Positions 6,396 to 13,301 of a DNA stretch of 34,255 bases are shown piece by piece. The position numbers and the translations under genes were made by a program. Position 1 is the first letter of the stretch. Each line of letters begins with the position of its first letter. This stretch comes from 2-01-FULL-45-10 sp964433975 (GTDB taxonomy: Bacteria > Omnitrophota > Gorgyraeia > 2-01-FULL-45-10), in contig CAYSSS010000012.1 in assembly GCA_964433975.1 (NCBI GenBank), forward strand, positions 1 through 34,255, in the 5' to 3' direction. The notes under the pieces were generated by a model. That model did no database searches, was not told where the DNA came from, and saw nothing but the letters and a program-made list of their open reading frames with translations.

Positions 6396-7192
6396 AGAAT
6401 ATAAGCGAGCTTGCGGTAGTAAGTAAAAAGGCAAAGATAGCCGAGGCCGTAGAGATAGGGCCCTATGCTATCATAGAGGATGACGTCGAGATATCAAAAG
6501 GGGTAAAGATATGGCCGCATGCCCATATCTGCTCCGGGACCCGTATAGGCGAGAATGCCGAGGTGCATATGGGCGCGGTGGTGGGGCATCTGCCGCAAGA
6601 TCTCTCCTTCGACGCGAAGACCAGGACCTTCACCAAGATAGGCAAGAGAACCGTTATAAGAGAGTACGCCACAATACATCGATCTACCAAAGAGGGCGAG
6701 TCCACAACTGTAGGAGACGCTTGTTATATTATGGCCGTATCGCATGTCGGACATGACTGCCACCTGGGCAACAACGTGATACTCGCCAACGGCGCGCTTC
6801 TGGCAGGCCATGTCGAGGTGGGGGATAATTCTTTTATATCCGGAAATGTCGTGGTGCATCAATTCTGCAGGATCGGTGACTATTGTATAATCGGGGGTTT
6901 TTCCGGTGTTAATAAGGACGTTCCTCCTTACATGCTTATGAGAGGCCCTTCGGTTCTCAGGAGCGTCAACCTTGTGGCTCTACGTCGTGCCAAGTTTCCC
7001 CGCGATACCATACACAAGATAATGGAGGCCTTTAAGCTTTTACAACAATCCGATCTCAATACGGCTCAGGCTATAAACGAGATAAGAAAACTAGGCCCGT
7101 CGAAGGAACTCGACCACCTGATAGAGTTCATCCAGAGCTCCAAGCGCGGCATATGTAAATATAAGTACAGTGATACCGAATACTTTGAATAA
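6392..7192 (+). CDS. lpxA: acyl-ACP--UDP-N-acetylglucosamine O-acyltransferase
   Basis: First step of lipid A synthesis: transfers an R-3-hydroxyacyl chain from ACP to the 3-OH of UDP-GlcNAc; cytoplasmic homotrimer. 266 aa, normal length. Left-handed beta-helix hexapeptide repeats fill residues about 8-190, followed by the helical C-terminal part. VSHVGHDC contains H121, which corresponds to the catalytic His125 of the E. coli enzyme. ILANGALLAGHVEVGD and VVHQFCRIGDYCIIGG (with the substrate-binding His residues) and SGVNKDVPPYM are typical of LpxA rather than of other hexapeptide transferases. It overlaps the HAMP gene by ATGA. The other lpx genes (lpxC, fabZ, lpxB) are not in the window. 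Its presence supports a diderm, LPS-making cell. Confidence 0.93.
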   Translation: MKNISELAVVSKKAKIAEAVEIGPYAIIEDDVEISKGVKIWPHAHICSGTRIGENAEVHMGAVVGHLPQDLSFDAKTRTFTKIGKRTVIREYATIHRSTKEGESTTVGDACYIMAVSHVGHDCHLGNNVILANGALLAGHVEVGDNSFISGNVVVHQFCRIGDYCIIGGFSGVNKDVPPYMLMRGPSVLRSVNLVALRRAKFPRDTIHKIMEAFKLLQQSDLNTAQAINEIRKLGPSKELDHLIEFIQSSKRGICKYKYSDTEYFE

Positions 7193-7238
7193 ACTTTAAA
7201 TGTTGAGAGATCCTTCCCCGCCTTCTGCGGATCAGGAT

Positions 7239-7259
7239 CAAGTTTTTTTCAAAAACTTG
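7239..7259 (+). promoter_or_regulatory. hairpin abutting the ribosome site of the EF-like gene
   Basis: CAAGTTTTT (7239-7247) is perfectly complementary to AAAAACTTG (7251-7259), with a three-base loop. The stem ends two bases before AAAGGAGG (7261-7268). It lacks a downstream U-run, so it is more likely to influence translation or protect the mRNA than to terminate. Confidence 0.45.
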
Positions 7260-7273
7260 AAAAGGAGGTCTTT

Positions 7274-7642
7274 ATGGTGAAGAAGAGAGTTAAGGTTAAG
7301 AGCAAGAAGGCGAAAGTTAAAAGCAAAGCAAAAAGAAGGCCGGCCGCAAAAAAAGCTAAGTCAAAAGCGAAGAAGCCTCAAGGTCTGGAAGCCACACTGG
7401 AAAAGATCGGAGAGGTGACCCATTACTTTCCGCATGTTAACGCGGCAGCGGTAAAGTTGCTGAAGAGCGGATTAAAGGTGGGCGATTCCGTATATATAAA
7501 AGGCCACACTACAGAGTTTAAAGAGCTCGTTAAGTCTATCCAGCTAGACCATGTCACCATTCCGGAGGGGAAGAAGGGGCAGGAGATAGGCCTCCTGGTA
7601 AAATCACGGGTCAGGCAGGGCGATAAGGTCTACAAAATTTAA
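7274..7642 (+). CDS. translation elongation factor-like protein (EF-Tu domain-II-like barrel) with Lys-rich N-terminus
   Basis: 122 aa. Residues 1-35 are a low-complexity basic tail (repeated KK/KSK/KAK), likely to bind nucleic acid. Residues about 40-122 form a small beta-barrel like domain II of EF-Tu and the C-terminal domain of U32 peptidases: EKIGEVTHYFPHVNAAAVKL, LKVGDSVYIKGHTTEF, KKGQEIGLLVKSRVRQGDKV. Such stand-alone proteins are annotated as translation elongation factor-like in several environmental phyla; the role is unknown. Strong AAAGGAGG site five bases before ATG. The next gene begins 28 bases downstream, likely the same mRNA. Confidence 0.75.
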   Translation: MVKKRVKVKSKKAKVKSKAKRRPAAKKAKSKAKKPQGLEATLEKIGEVTHYFPHVNAAAVKLLKSGLKVGDSVYIKGHTTEFKELVKSIQLDHVTIPEGKKGQEIGLLVKSRVRQGDKVYKI

Positions 7643-7670
7643 GAAGAAATAGAAAGGTGACGGTTTACGA

Positions 7671-7922
7671 GTGAGTAGATTAAGCAATAAGATACTGCTT
7701 GGCATGGGGTTCGACAATAAGGATGGCCACGTGAGGCTGACCAAGGGAAAGAACTTTGCTCTCCTGGGAGGTTCCGAAGGGACTCATGTCGAAATGCAGG
7801 AGAAGGCTATAAAATTTAATGAGCATCTTGACAAGCGGCACAAGACGCTCGACAATATTTCGGAAAAAGAGTTCTGCGATATAGCCAACGATATAGGCTT
7901 AAAGGTAAAGAAAAAAAAGTAG
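7671..7922 (+). CDS. conserved-looking small protein of unknown function
   Basis: 83 aa, soluble, no signal peptide or membrane segment. It starts at GTG 7671 (MSRLSNKILLGMGFD); an AAAGGTGA sits about 11 bases upstream. Notable features are KGKNFALLGGSEGTHVEMQE in the middle, a helical second half containing FNEHLDKRHKTLDNISEKEF, and a basic tail KVKKKK. I do not recognise a characterised family. Placed 28 bases after the EF-like gene and 6 before the flavoprotein gene, so it is part of a compact three-gene unit. Confidence 0.65.
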   Translation: MSRLSNKILLGMGFDNKDGHVRLTKGKNFALLGGSEGTHVEMQEKAIKFNEHLDKRHKTLDNISEKEFCDIANDIGLKVKKKK

Positions 7923-7928
7923 CGCCCA

Positions 7929-8498
7929 ATGAATGTCCTCGGAATAAGCGGCAGCCCGAAGAGTGACGGTCTGACGAGCCTCCTTTTAGATAAAGCGCTT
8001 GATGGAGCAAGGGCCTCAGGCGCTCACACCGAAAAGATAATATTAAACGACCTGAATTTCAAGGCGTGCCAGGAGTGCGGCGGATGCGATCAAACCGGTA
8101 TCTGCGTGCTCGATGACGACATGCGTCCGATATATGAAAAACTGGCGAAAGCCGATCGCGTGGTGGTGGCGTCGCCCGTATATTTTGGGAATATTACTGC
8201 CCAGCTCAAAGCCATGGTGGATAGATGCCACAGTTCATGGATGGCTAAATATGTCCTGAAGAGAGATCTATATCAGAATAAGGAGCGCAAGGGGATATTC
8301 TTGTCTGTCTCAGGTAAAGAGACGGAGGAATACTTCGAGAGCGCCAGAAAGATAATGAGGATATTTTTTGTAACCCAGAATATAGAGTATCTGTCCGATC
8401 TATCCGTATCGGGATTGAATGCGATGCGCGCAGATAATCCTAAGAGAACTACCGCGCTAGAAAAGGCCTTCCAATTGGGCGCCACTCTGACCAGATAG
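7929..8498 (+). CDS. flavodoxin-fold NAD(P)H:FMN oxidoreductase, iron-sulfur flavoprotein type
   Basis: 189 aa, cytoplasmic. The N-terminal beta strand and phosphate loop GISGSPKSDGLTS bind FMN. A cysteine motif follows at C47, C50, C53 and C59 (CQECGGCDQTGIC), as in the iron-sulfur flavoprotein group of the NADPH-dependent FMN reductase family. ASPVYFGNITAQLKAMVDRC is the second flavin-binding loop. Its partner and substrate are unknown; these proteins usually act as electron carriers or redox-stress enzymes. The gene is six bases after the 83-aa ORF. No terminator is evident in the 190 bases that follow. Confidence 0.85.
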   Translation: MNVLGISGSPKSDGLTSLLLDKALDGARASGAHTEKIILNDLNFKACQECGGCDQTGICVLDDDMRPIYEKLAKADRVVVASPVYFGNITAQLKAMVDRCHSSWMAKYVLKRDLYQNKERKGIFLSVSGKETEEYFESARKIMRIFFVTQNIEYLSDLSVSGLNAMRADNPKRTTALEKAFQLGATLTR

Positions 8499-8621
8499 AA
8501 AATAGGAAAAGTCCTCTTTCAACGCCAAATTTGCACCACTGGGATGGCTTCTATCTGTCCTCATGATAAGATGGCAATGCTCTCCGACGGTGTTAAGGCT
8601 CAAAATAGTAAGATATTGCGT

Positions 8622-8650
8622 TTGACTTGATCCTGTTCCAGTGCTATACT
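8622..8650 (+). promoter_or_regulatory. sigma-70 promoter of the 121-aa membrane protein gene
   Basis: TTGACT (8622-8627) and TATACT (8645-8650) are separated by 17 bases. The start would be near 8657, leaving a short leader with an AGGAG ribosome site before ATG 8690. The stretch 8499-8621 before it holds nothing else I can identify. Confidence 0.75.
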
Positions 8651-8689
8651 CGGGATAAAGTTAGAAGTACTGAATAGGAGATATCTGTT

Positions 8690-9055
8690 ATGAAATACAA
8701 AACTAACATAGAGATTACGTCGGACGCTGTGAATAAAGAGGAAGCGATGGAGATAGTCGGAGATTATTTATCAGGCAACATCACATCCGGCATAGATATG
8801 AAGTATGCGACAAGGCCGGTGCGGTTTTATAATAATCCTACGGCTAAGGTGGTTGCCGTATGTTTACTGATGACGATAGGTTTCTTCTCGGGTGTTAAGG
8901 CCAAGCCGCATCAGAGCTTTCAGTTAAATACATGCCAGATGGCAGCCGTTACGCCTCCGCTCAAGACTTCAGATGCCGTTAAAAATGATATGCATTTCAA
9001 GAAAGAGTGGCAGGACAAGCAGACCGCTGAAGTAATGGATTACATAAAGAAATAA
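8690..9055 (+). CDS. single-span membrane protein of unknown function
   Basis: 121 aa, not recognised. The N-terminal ~50 residues are hydrophilic (KYKTNIEITSDAVNKEEAME...), followed by one hydrophobic segment at about 54-70 (VVAVCLLMTIGFFSGV). A polar C-terminal half has one Cys (NTCQMAA) and a charged helical end (EWQDKQTAEVMDYIKK). Since the N-terminal part is long, it is more likely a bitopic protein than a secreted one. It has its own promoter and its own terminator, so it is a monocistronic unit, which argues it is a real and separately controlled gene. Confidence 0.7.
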   Translation: MKYKTNIEITSDAVNKEEAMEIVGDYLSGNITSGIDMKYATRPVRFYNNPTAKVVAVCLLMTIGFFSGVKAKPHQSFQLNTCQMAAVTPPLKTSDAVKNDMHFKKEWQDKQTAEVMDYIKK

Positions 9056-9080
9056 TCAGCGTACTTAAAGATCAGATTAC

Positions 9081-9110
9081 AGGGCAGGTTTTAACCTGCT
9101 CTGTTTTTTT
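9081..9110 (+). terminator. Rho-independent terminator after the 121-aa gene
   Basis: AGGGCAGGTT pairs with AACCTGCTCT (one G-U), with a two-base loop, and is followed by GTTTTTTT. It lies 25 bases after the stop codon. Confidence 0.9.
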
Positions 9111-9122
9111 GTCTCTTTATTC

Positions 9123-9151
9123 TTGCAAAAAGCATCATTTCTGTATATACT
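9123..9151 (+). promoter_or_regulatory. sigma-70 promoter of the response-regulator gene
   Basis: TTGCAA (9123-9128) and TATACT (9146-9151) with a 17-base spacer. AAGGAG at 9159-9164 and ATG at 9174 follow closely. Confidence 0.7.
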
Positions 9152-9173
9152 TTAGATTAAGGAGCGCCAATAG

Positions 9174-9551
9174 ATGTCATTAAATAAGAAGATCCTTCTG
9201 GTCGATGACGAAGTAGGTTTTCTTTCGGTAATACAAGAAGCTCTGGAGATCAGGGGGTTCGACGTTGTGACGGCAAAGAGCGCCATTGAAGCGGGCTTGG
9301 AGTTATCCTCGAAGCTACCCGACCTCATACTTATGGACATCAAGATGCCGGGTATAGACGGCCTTCAGGCATGCACTGCGATCAAGAAGAATCCTAATAC
9401 AGCGAATGTGCCCATAATGGTAGTATCGGCGATATCTGAAGATGCCCAGGTGAAGAGGGCGCATAAGATCGGAATATCCGATTACTTTGTAAAGCCGGTA
9501 GACATTGAGAAGCTTGTGAATAGAATTAAAGAGGTTCTTGGTATTCAATAA
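9174..9551 (+). CDS. stand-alone response regulator receiver (CheY-like)
   Basis: 125 aa, a receiver domain only. The acidic pocket is D11-D12, the phosphorylation site D55 in LILMDIKMPG, a Ser at S86 in VVSAIS replaces the usual Thr/Ser switch, and the conserved Lys is K108 in YFVKPVD. No DNA-binding or AAA+ output domain, so it must act by protein contact, like CheY or a phosphorelay intermediate. No histidine kinase is in the window. It has its own promoter directly after a terminator; the GlcD-like gene starts 32 bases later and may be read from the same promoter. Confidence 0.92.
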   Translation: MSLNKKILLVDDEVGFLSVIQEALEIRGFDVVTAKSAIEAGLELSSKLPDLILMDIKMPGIDGLQACTAIKKNPNTANVPIMVVSAISEDAQVKRAHKIGISDYFVKPVDIEKLVNRIKEVLGIQ

Positions 9552-9583
9552 TTTCCCGCGCAGTATTTTCCGGCCATTATCCT

Positions 9584-11017
9584 ATGCTAATAAAAAGAGA
9601 TCAGAGTTCAATAAAGAGCTATTTTGAAGATAGCTCCAATTTAAGAGGCGGGTACGCCGACAGCGTTGTTATTCCGGAAGATATCCAGGAACTCTCCTTT
9701 TTTTTAAAGAAGGCCAATAGGGACAAACTGCCGGTCACGGTATCAGGAGGCGGGACGAGCACGACGGGCTCCAGGATACCTTTCGGAGGCGTGGTAATAT
9801 CTCTGGAGAAGTTCAACAGGATAATAGATGTCTCCAGGGATAAGATGTCTGCCGTCGCTCAATCGGGCGTCTTGGTGGAGGATTTTAAAAACGCGTGCGA
9901 AGAGAAGGGCCTTTTCTATGCGAGCCATCCCACTGAGAAGTCGGCGTTTTTAGGAGGCACTATATCGACCAATGCATCAGGAGCCAGGTCCTTCAAGTAT
10001 GGCCCTACGCGAAATCAGGTCAAACGTCTTAAGATGGTATTGGCTTCAGGCGAGGTCTTCGAAATACGAAGGGGCGAGCGGATACTGACGAGTAAGGATC
10101 CCATCATTCCAATACCCACATATAAGATGCCCAAGGTAAAGAACTCCGCGGGCTACTTCGCCGGGGAGGGGACGGACTATATAGACCTCTTTATAGGGCA
10201 GGAAGGCACCTTGTCGATAATAACAGAGGCGGAGCTCTCTCTTGCCAGGATGCCGTACAAGATATTCAGCTCTTTTGTATTCTTTAAGAATCATCTGGAC
10301 GCATGGTCTTTCGCGGCAGAGGCTAGGCGTTCATCGGCATTATCGATAGAATACTTTGACGCGAATGCACTGAGGCTGCTGAAGACAAAAGAGAGTAATG
10401 TCCCTGTAGGCGCGCAGGGCGCCATATTTTTTGAGCAGGAGCTGACCGAAGACGGCGAAGGCGCGACCTTAGACGGGTGGCTTAAAGTGATAGCGAAACA
10501 TAATGCTTCGCTCGATGATACGTGGGTGGCAATGACGGCAGAGAAGTGCGAGAAGTTCAACCAGTTCCGTTACTCTATACCCGAATCGATAAACGATATA
10601 GTCAGGCACAGGTCCATGCGCAGGCTCAGTACCGATATCGCCGTGCCCGAGGTGAGACTTTCGGAGCTGATGAATTTTTATGTTGATACTCTTTCTGCGT
10701 GCGGTATAGAGCACGTAGTATTCGGGCACATAGGGGAATGCCATCTGCATGTAAATCTTTTGCCCAAAAATGAGGCGGAGTACAAAAGATCCAAAGATAT
10801 CTGTTTGTCGTTAATAAGGAAGGGAGTCTCGCTTGGCGGGACCGTATCGGCCGAACACGGTATAGGCAAGACACGCCGTGAATACCTGGAAGAGATGTAC
10901 GGCAGGCGTGGCGTCATAGAAATGGCGAAAATAAAGAAGGCCCTGGACCCTAATTGGATACTCGGGCCGGACAATATATTCCCCAAGGAGATATCGGGTG
11001 AGTTAAATTCCGCTTGA
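9584..11017 (+). CDS. FAD-binding oxidoreductase, GlcD / D-lactate dehydrogenase type
   Basis: 477 aa. The PCMH-type FAD domain occupies the N-terminal half: DSVVIPEDIQELSFFLKKA, TVSGGGTSTTGSRIPFGGVV, HPTEKSAFLGGTISTNASGA, then IGQEGTLSIITEAEL. The C-terminal cap has HIGECHLHVNLLP, GTVSAEHGIGKTRREYL and the ending DPNWILGPDNIF, as in glycolate oxidase subunit GlcD and D-2-hydroxyacid dehydrogenases. It likely oxidises a 2-hydroxy acid and passes electrons to a membrane or Fe-S partner; no GlcE or GlcF lies nearby. The upstream 32 bases contain no good ribosome site. A typical GlcD block reads GHIGDGNLH; here it is GHIGECHLH, a small departure at the metal/substrate region. Confidence 0.87.
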   Translation: MLIKRDQSSIKSYFEDSSNLRGGYADSVVIPEDIQELSFFLKKANRDKLPVTVSGGGTSTTGSRIPFGGVVISLEKFNRIIDVSRDKMSAVAQSGVLVEDFKNACEEKGLFYASHPTEKSAFLGGTISTNASGARSFKYGPTRNQVKRLKMVLASGEVFEIRRGERILTSKDPIIPIPTYKMPKVKNSAGYFAGEGTDYIDLFIGQEGTLSIITEAELSLARMPYKIFSSFVFFKNHLDAWSFAAEARRSSALSIEYFDANALRLLKTKESNVPVGAQGAIFFEQELTEDGEGATLDGWLKVIAKHNASLDDTWVAMTAEKCEKFNQFRYSIPESINDIVRHRSMRRLSTDIAVPEVRLSELMNFYVDTLSACGIEHVVFGHIGECHLHVNLLPKNEAEYKRSKDICLSLIRKGVSLGGTVSAEHGIGKTRREYLEEMYGRRGVIEMAKIKKALDPNWILGPDNIFPKEISGELNSA

Positions 11018-11079
11018 GTTATTACGTTTTTTGATGTAAGATTGTCTCTGGAACGATCCAAAATATGGAGGATATAACG

Positions 11080-11775
11080 GTGAACGCTAAAAAAATATTC
11101 GCGGTAGCTACGATAGTGTATCTCTTCTTTTTCGTTGCAAATGTTGCCTATAGTGTTGATGATGGTACAAAAAACGTCCTCAAGCAGGGACTCTTGGGCG
11201 CTGGCACCGGTGCGATAGCGAGCGGCGCATCCGGCGGCAATGCGGGAACCGGCGCTTTGATAGGCGCGGGTACAGGCGTGATAGGCGGCGCTCTTTTGGA
11301 TGCCATAACTGAGCCTTCGCCAAGCAGCAGCCGTAGAAGTCCACCGCCCCAGCAGGCTCAGTATTATGATGACCAGGATGATTACGGCGACGAGCCGGTA
11401 TACTACGAAGAGCCTCCTCAACAGTCTGCCGGCGCAAATGTGCTGAAACAGGGGCTTTTAGGTGCTGGCACTGGCGCGATCGCGTCCGGTATGTCTGGCG
11501 GCAGCGCGGGTAAAGGAGCTCTCATAGGCGCGGGAGCCGGAGCCATTGGCGGCGTATTACTAGACATGATGACTCAGCCATCGCAGCCAAAGAGAGTTTA
11601 CCGTAGTGCGCCCGTTAGACAGCAGCCCGTTAGACAGCAGCCTCAATCCGCCGTGAGAGTTCAGCAGCCCGGGGATTATGCGGATGATACAGCAACCGGA
11701 ACCAGCCGTAAGAAGATTGTAAGAAAATACGACGACACAGGCAAAGTTATTTCAGAAGAAGAGATATACTACTAA
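11080..11775 (+). CDS. exported protein with two glycine-zipper repeats
   Basis: About 231 aa. The GTG at 11080 is chosen because GGAGGAT (11067-11073) lies six bases before it and the resulting N-terminus is a clean signal peptide (MNAKKIFAVATIVYLFFFV, cut near VAYS). The ATG at 11065 overlaps that ribosome site. The mature part has two near-identical ~49-residue units beginning NVLKQGLLGAGTGAIASG and ending GGALLDAITEPS or GGVLLDMMTQPS. They are separated by an acidic, Tyr/Pro-rich linker and followed by a Gln/Pro/Arg segment (RQQPVRQQPQ) and a C-terminal RKYDDTGKVISEEEIYY. Glycine zippers commonly insert into or associate with membranes. The function is unknown. Confidence 0.78.
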   Translation: MNAKKIFAVATIVYLFFFVANVAYSVDDGTKNVLKQGLLGAGTGAIASGASGGNAGTGALIGAGTGVIGGALLDAITEPSPSSSRRSPPPQQAQYYDDQDDYGDEPVYYEEPPQQSAGANVLKQGLLGAGTGAIASGMSGGSAGKGALIGAGAGAIGGVLLDMMTQPSQPKRVYRSAPVRQQPVRQQPQSAVRVQQPGDYADDTATGTSRKKIVRKYDDTGKVISEEEIYY

Positions 11776-11784
11776 TCTAATCCG

Positions 11785-12345
11785 ATTAAGAGATCCTTCC
11801 GTAAGCAGATAATAAGTATAATCTTTATTTTCGCGGCCCTTACCGCGTATGCTGCGGTGAAATTTATCCCGCGCCGGTCACCAGCGGCGACCGAAGGCGG
11901 TCTCCTTTACGTCAGTAAGGCGATAGACGGCGATACGTTAAAGCTTTCCAACGGTGAAAATGTGCGTCTCATAGGTATCGATACCCCTGAGTCGCGTTAC
12001 AATAGTAAACTCGTCCGCGACAGCCAAAGAAGCCGTAAAGATATAGACTCCATATTGAAGATGGGCCGGGATGCCTCAAACTATACAAGGTGCCTTGCCC
12101 AGGGCAAGCGCGTGAGGCTCGTATTTGACGTCCAGAAACGCGATAAGTACGGGAGGCTGCTCGCTTACGTCTATCTTGAAGACGGGACCTTTGTAAACGG
12201 CAAAATTGTGGAGGAAGGCTACGCTCAAGTTATGACGGTACAGCCAAATGTAAAGCACGCTCAAACTTTCTTAAACTTAGAAAGAGAAGCGCGCCAGATG
12301 AGAAGAGGCCTTTGGGAAGAGGCCGCGGATAAAAGCTTGTTTTAA
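11785..12345 (+). CDS. exported thermonuclease (staphylococcal nuclease-like)
   Basis: SNase-fold nuclease cutting DNA/RNA with Ca2+. GGLLYVSKAIDGDTLKL, VRLIGIDTPESRY (catalytic Arg, Asp, Glu) and DKYGRLLAYVYLEDGTFVN (second catalytic Arg) are intact, and the C-terminal helix REARQMRRGLW is present. The first canonical start codon in frame is GTG 11857, but the frame is open from the previous gene's stop (11773-11775). The upstream codons encode a textbook signal sequence (KRSFRKQIISIIFIFAAL, then TAYA). The only near-cognate start before it is ATT at 11785, as used by infC; no ribosome site is seen. I therefore extend the gene to 11785, with the start uncertain. It follows the glycine-zipper gene closely and in the same frame. 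Confidence 0.8.
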   Translation: MKRSFRKQIISIIFIFAALTAYAAVKFIPRRSPAATEGGLLYVSKAIDGDTLKLSNGENVRLIGIDTPESRYNSKLVRDSQRSRKDIDSILKMGRDASNYTRCLAQGKRVRLVFDVQKRDKYGRLLAYVYLEDGTFVNGKIVEEGYAQVMTVQPNVKHAQTFLNLEREARQMRRGLWEEAADKSLF

Positions 12346-12374
12346 TTATCGTCCTTTTAGTTTATAATATACCT

Positions 12375-13301
12375 ATGGAAGAGAATATCAGATACTACAG
12401 GAATATGGATATCGTAAACCCGGTGATGATAGCCGCATGGCCCGGGATGGGTAATGTGGCGCTCGGCACGGTGGACTACATCCGCAGAAAACTCAAGGCC
12501 GTAAGATTCGCCGAGATCAAGACCGACCCGCTGGCGGCCCTTGACGCGGTAGAGGTCAAGAGCGGACTATCAAAAATTCCCAAGACGCCCTTGAGCACAT
12601 TCTACTACACCAAAGATCCCGACATGATCCTCTTCGAGGGAGAGGTCCAGCCCGCGGGCAGGAGCGGCATAGATCTCTTGAACAAAGTTCTCGCAGTCGC
12701 GGCGAACTTTAAAGTCTCCAGGATCTTTACGGGCGCTGCTTTTCCTATGCCTGTAAGCTACAAGGACGCTTCGGAGGTCTACGGCGCGGCAAATAAAGAG
12801 CAGCTTAGGGATTATCTTAAGGGCTCCGGTATCAGGCTCATGGAGCGAGGCCATATCTCAGGCTTGAACGGTTTGATGCTCGGTTTTGCCGCAAAAAAAG
12901 GTATCGACGCTATATGCCTTTTGGCCACGATGCCGCAGTATGCAATAAGTCTACCCAATCCCAAGGCTTCATCCGCCATCATAGACGCCTTAAACGGTAT
13001 GTTGAATATATCAATAGATGTCGGGGAACTGAAAGGCTATATAAAGGATATGGAAGAGAGGATGTCCATCATCGAGGATAAGGTAAAAGACGTTATAACC
13101 ATAGAAGAAGAGCCCTTCGAATCACATCCTCATCACGAGAAGAAGATCCCCGGATACGTCATGGAGAGGATAGAGAAGCTCTTCGTTGAAGCAAGAGAGG
13201 ACAGGAATAAAGCCTCGAGCCTCAAGAGTGAGCTCGACAGGTGGGACCTATACAGTCTTTATGAGGACAGGTTCCTGGACCTCTTCAAAGAAAATCAGTG
13301 A
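12375..13301 (+). CDS. PAC2 family protein (proteasome-assembly-chaperone-like)
   Basis: 308 aa, soluble. The PAC2 fold is shown by NPVMIAAWPGMGNVALGTVD, MILFEGEVQPAGRSG, RIFTGAAFPMPVSY, SGLNGLMLGFAAKKGIDAIC and the following LLATMPQY...PNPKASSAIIDAL block. A helical C-terminal extension of about 100 residues (ELKGYIKDMEERMSIIED onward) may form a coiled coil and is typical of the bacterial versions. In archaea and actinobacteria these are ATP-grasp/proteasome-linked; in other bacteria the role is unknown. There is no ribosome site: TATAAT at 12363-12368 ends six bases before the ATG, again suggesting a leaderless mRNA. First gene of a unit with the AsmA-like protein and a flippase. Confidence 0.83.
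   Translation: MEENIRYYRNMDIVNPVMIAAWPGMGNVALGTVDYIRRKLKAVRFAEIKTDPLAALDAVEVKSGLSKIPKTPLSTFYYTKDPDMILFEGEVQPAGRSGIDLLNKVLAVAANFKVSRIFTGAAFPMPVSYKDASEVYGAANKEQLRDYLKGSGIRLMERGHISGLNGLMLGFAAKKGIDAICLLATMPQYAISLPNPKASSAIIDALNGMLNISIDVGELKGYIKDMEERMSIIEDKVKDVITIEEEPFESHPHHEKKIPGYVMERIEKLFVEAREDRNKASSLKSELDRWDLYSLYEDRFLDLFKENQ

Noticed and set aside
10678..11421. 247-aa minus-strand ORF
   Set aside because: It runs opposite to the oxidase and glycine-zipper genes, has no ribosome site or known motif, and mirrors their codon pattern.
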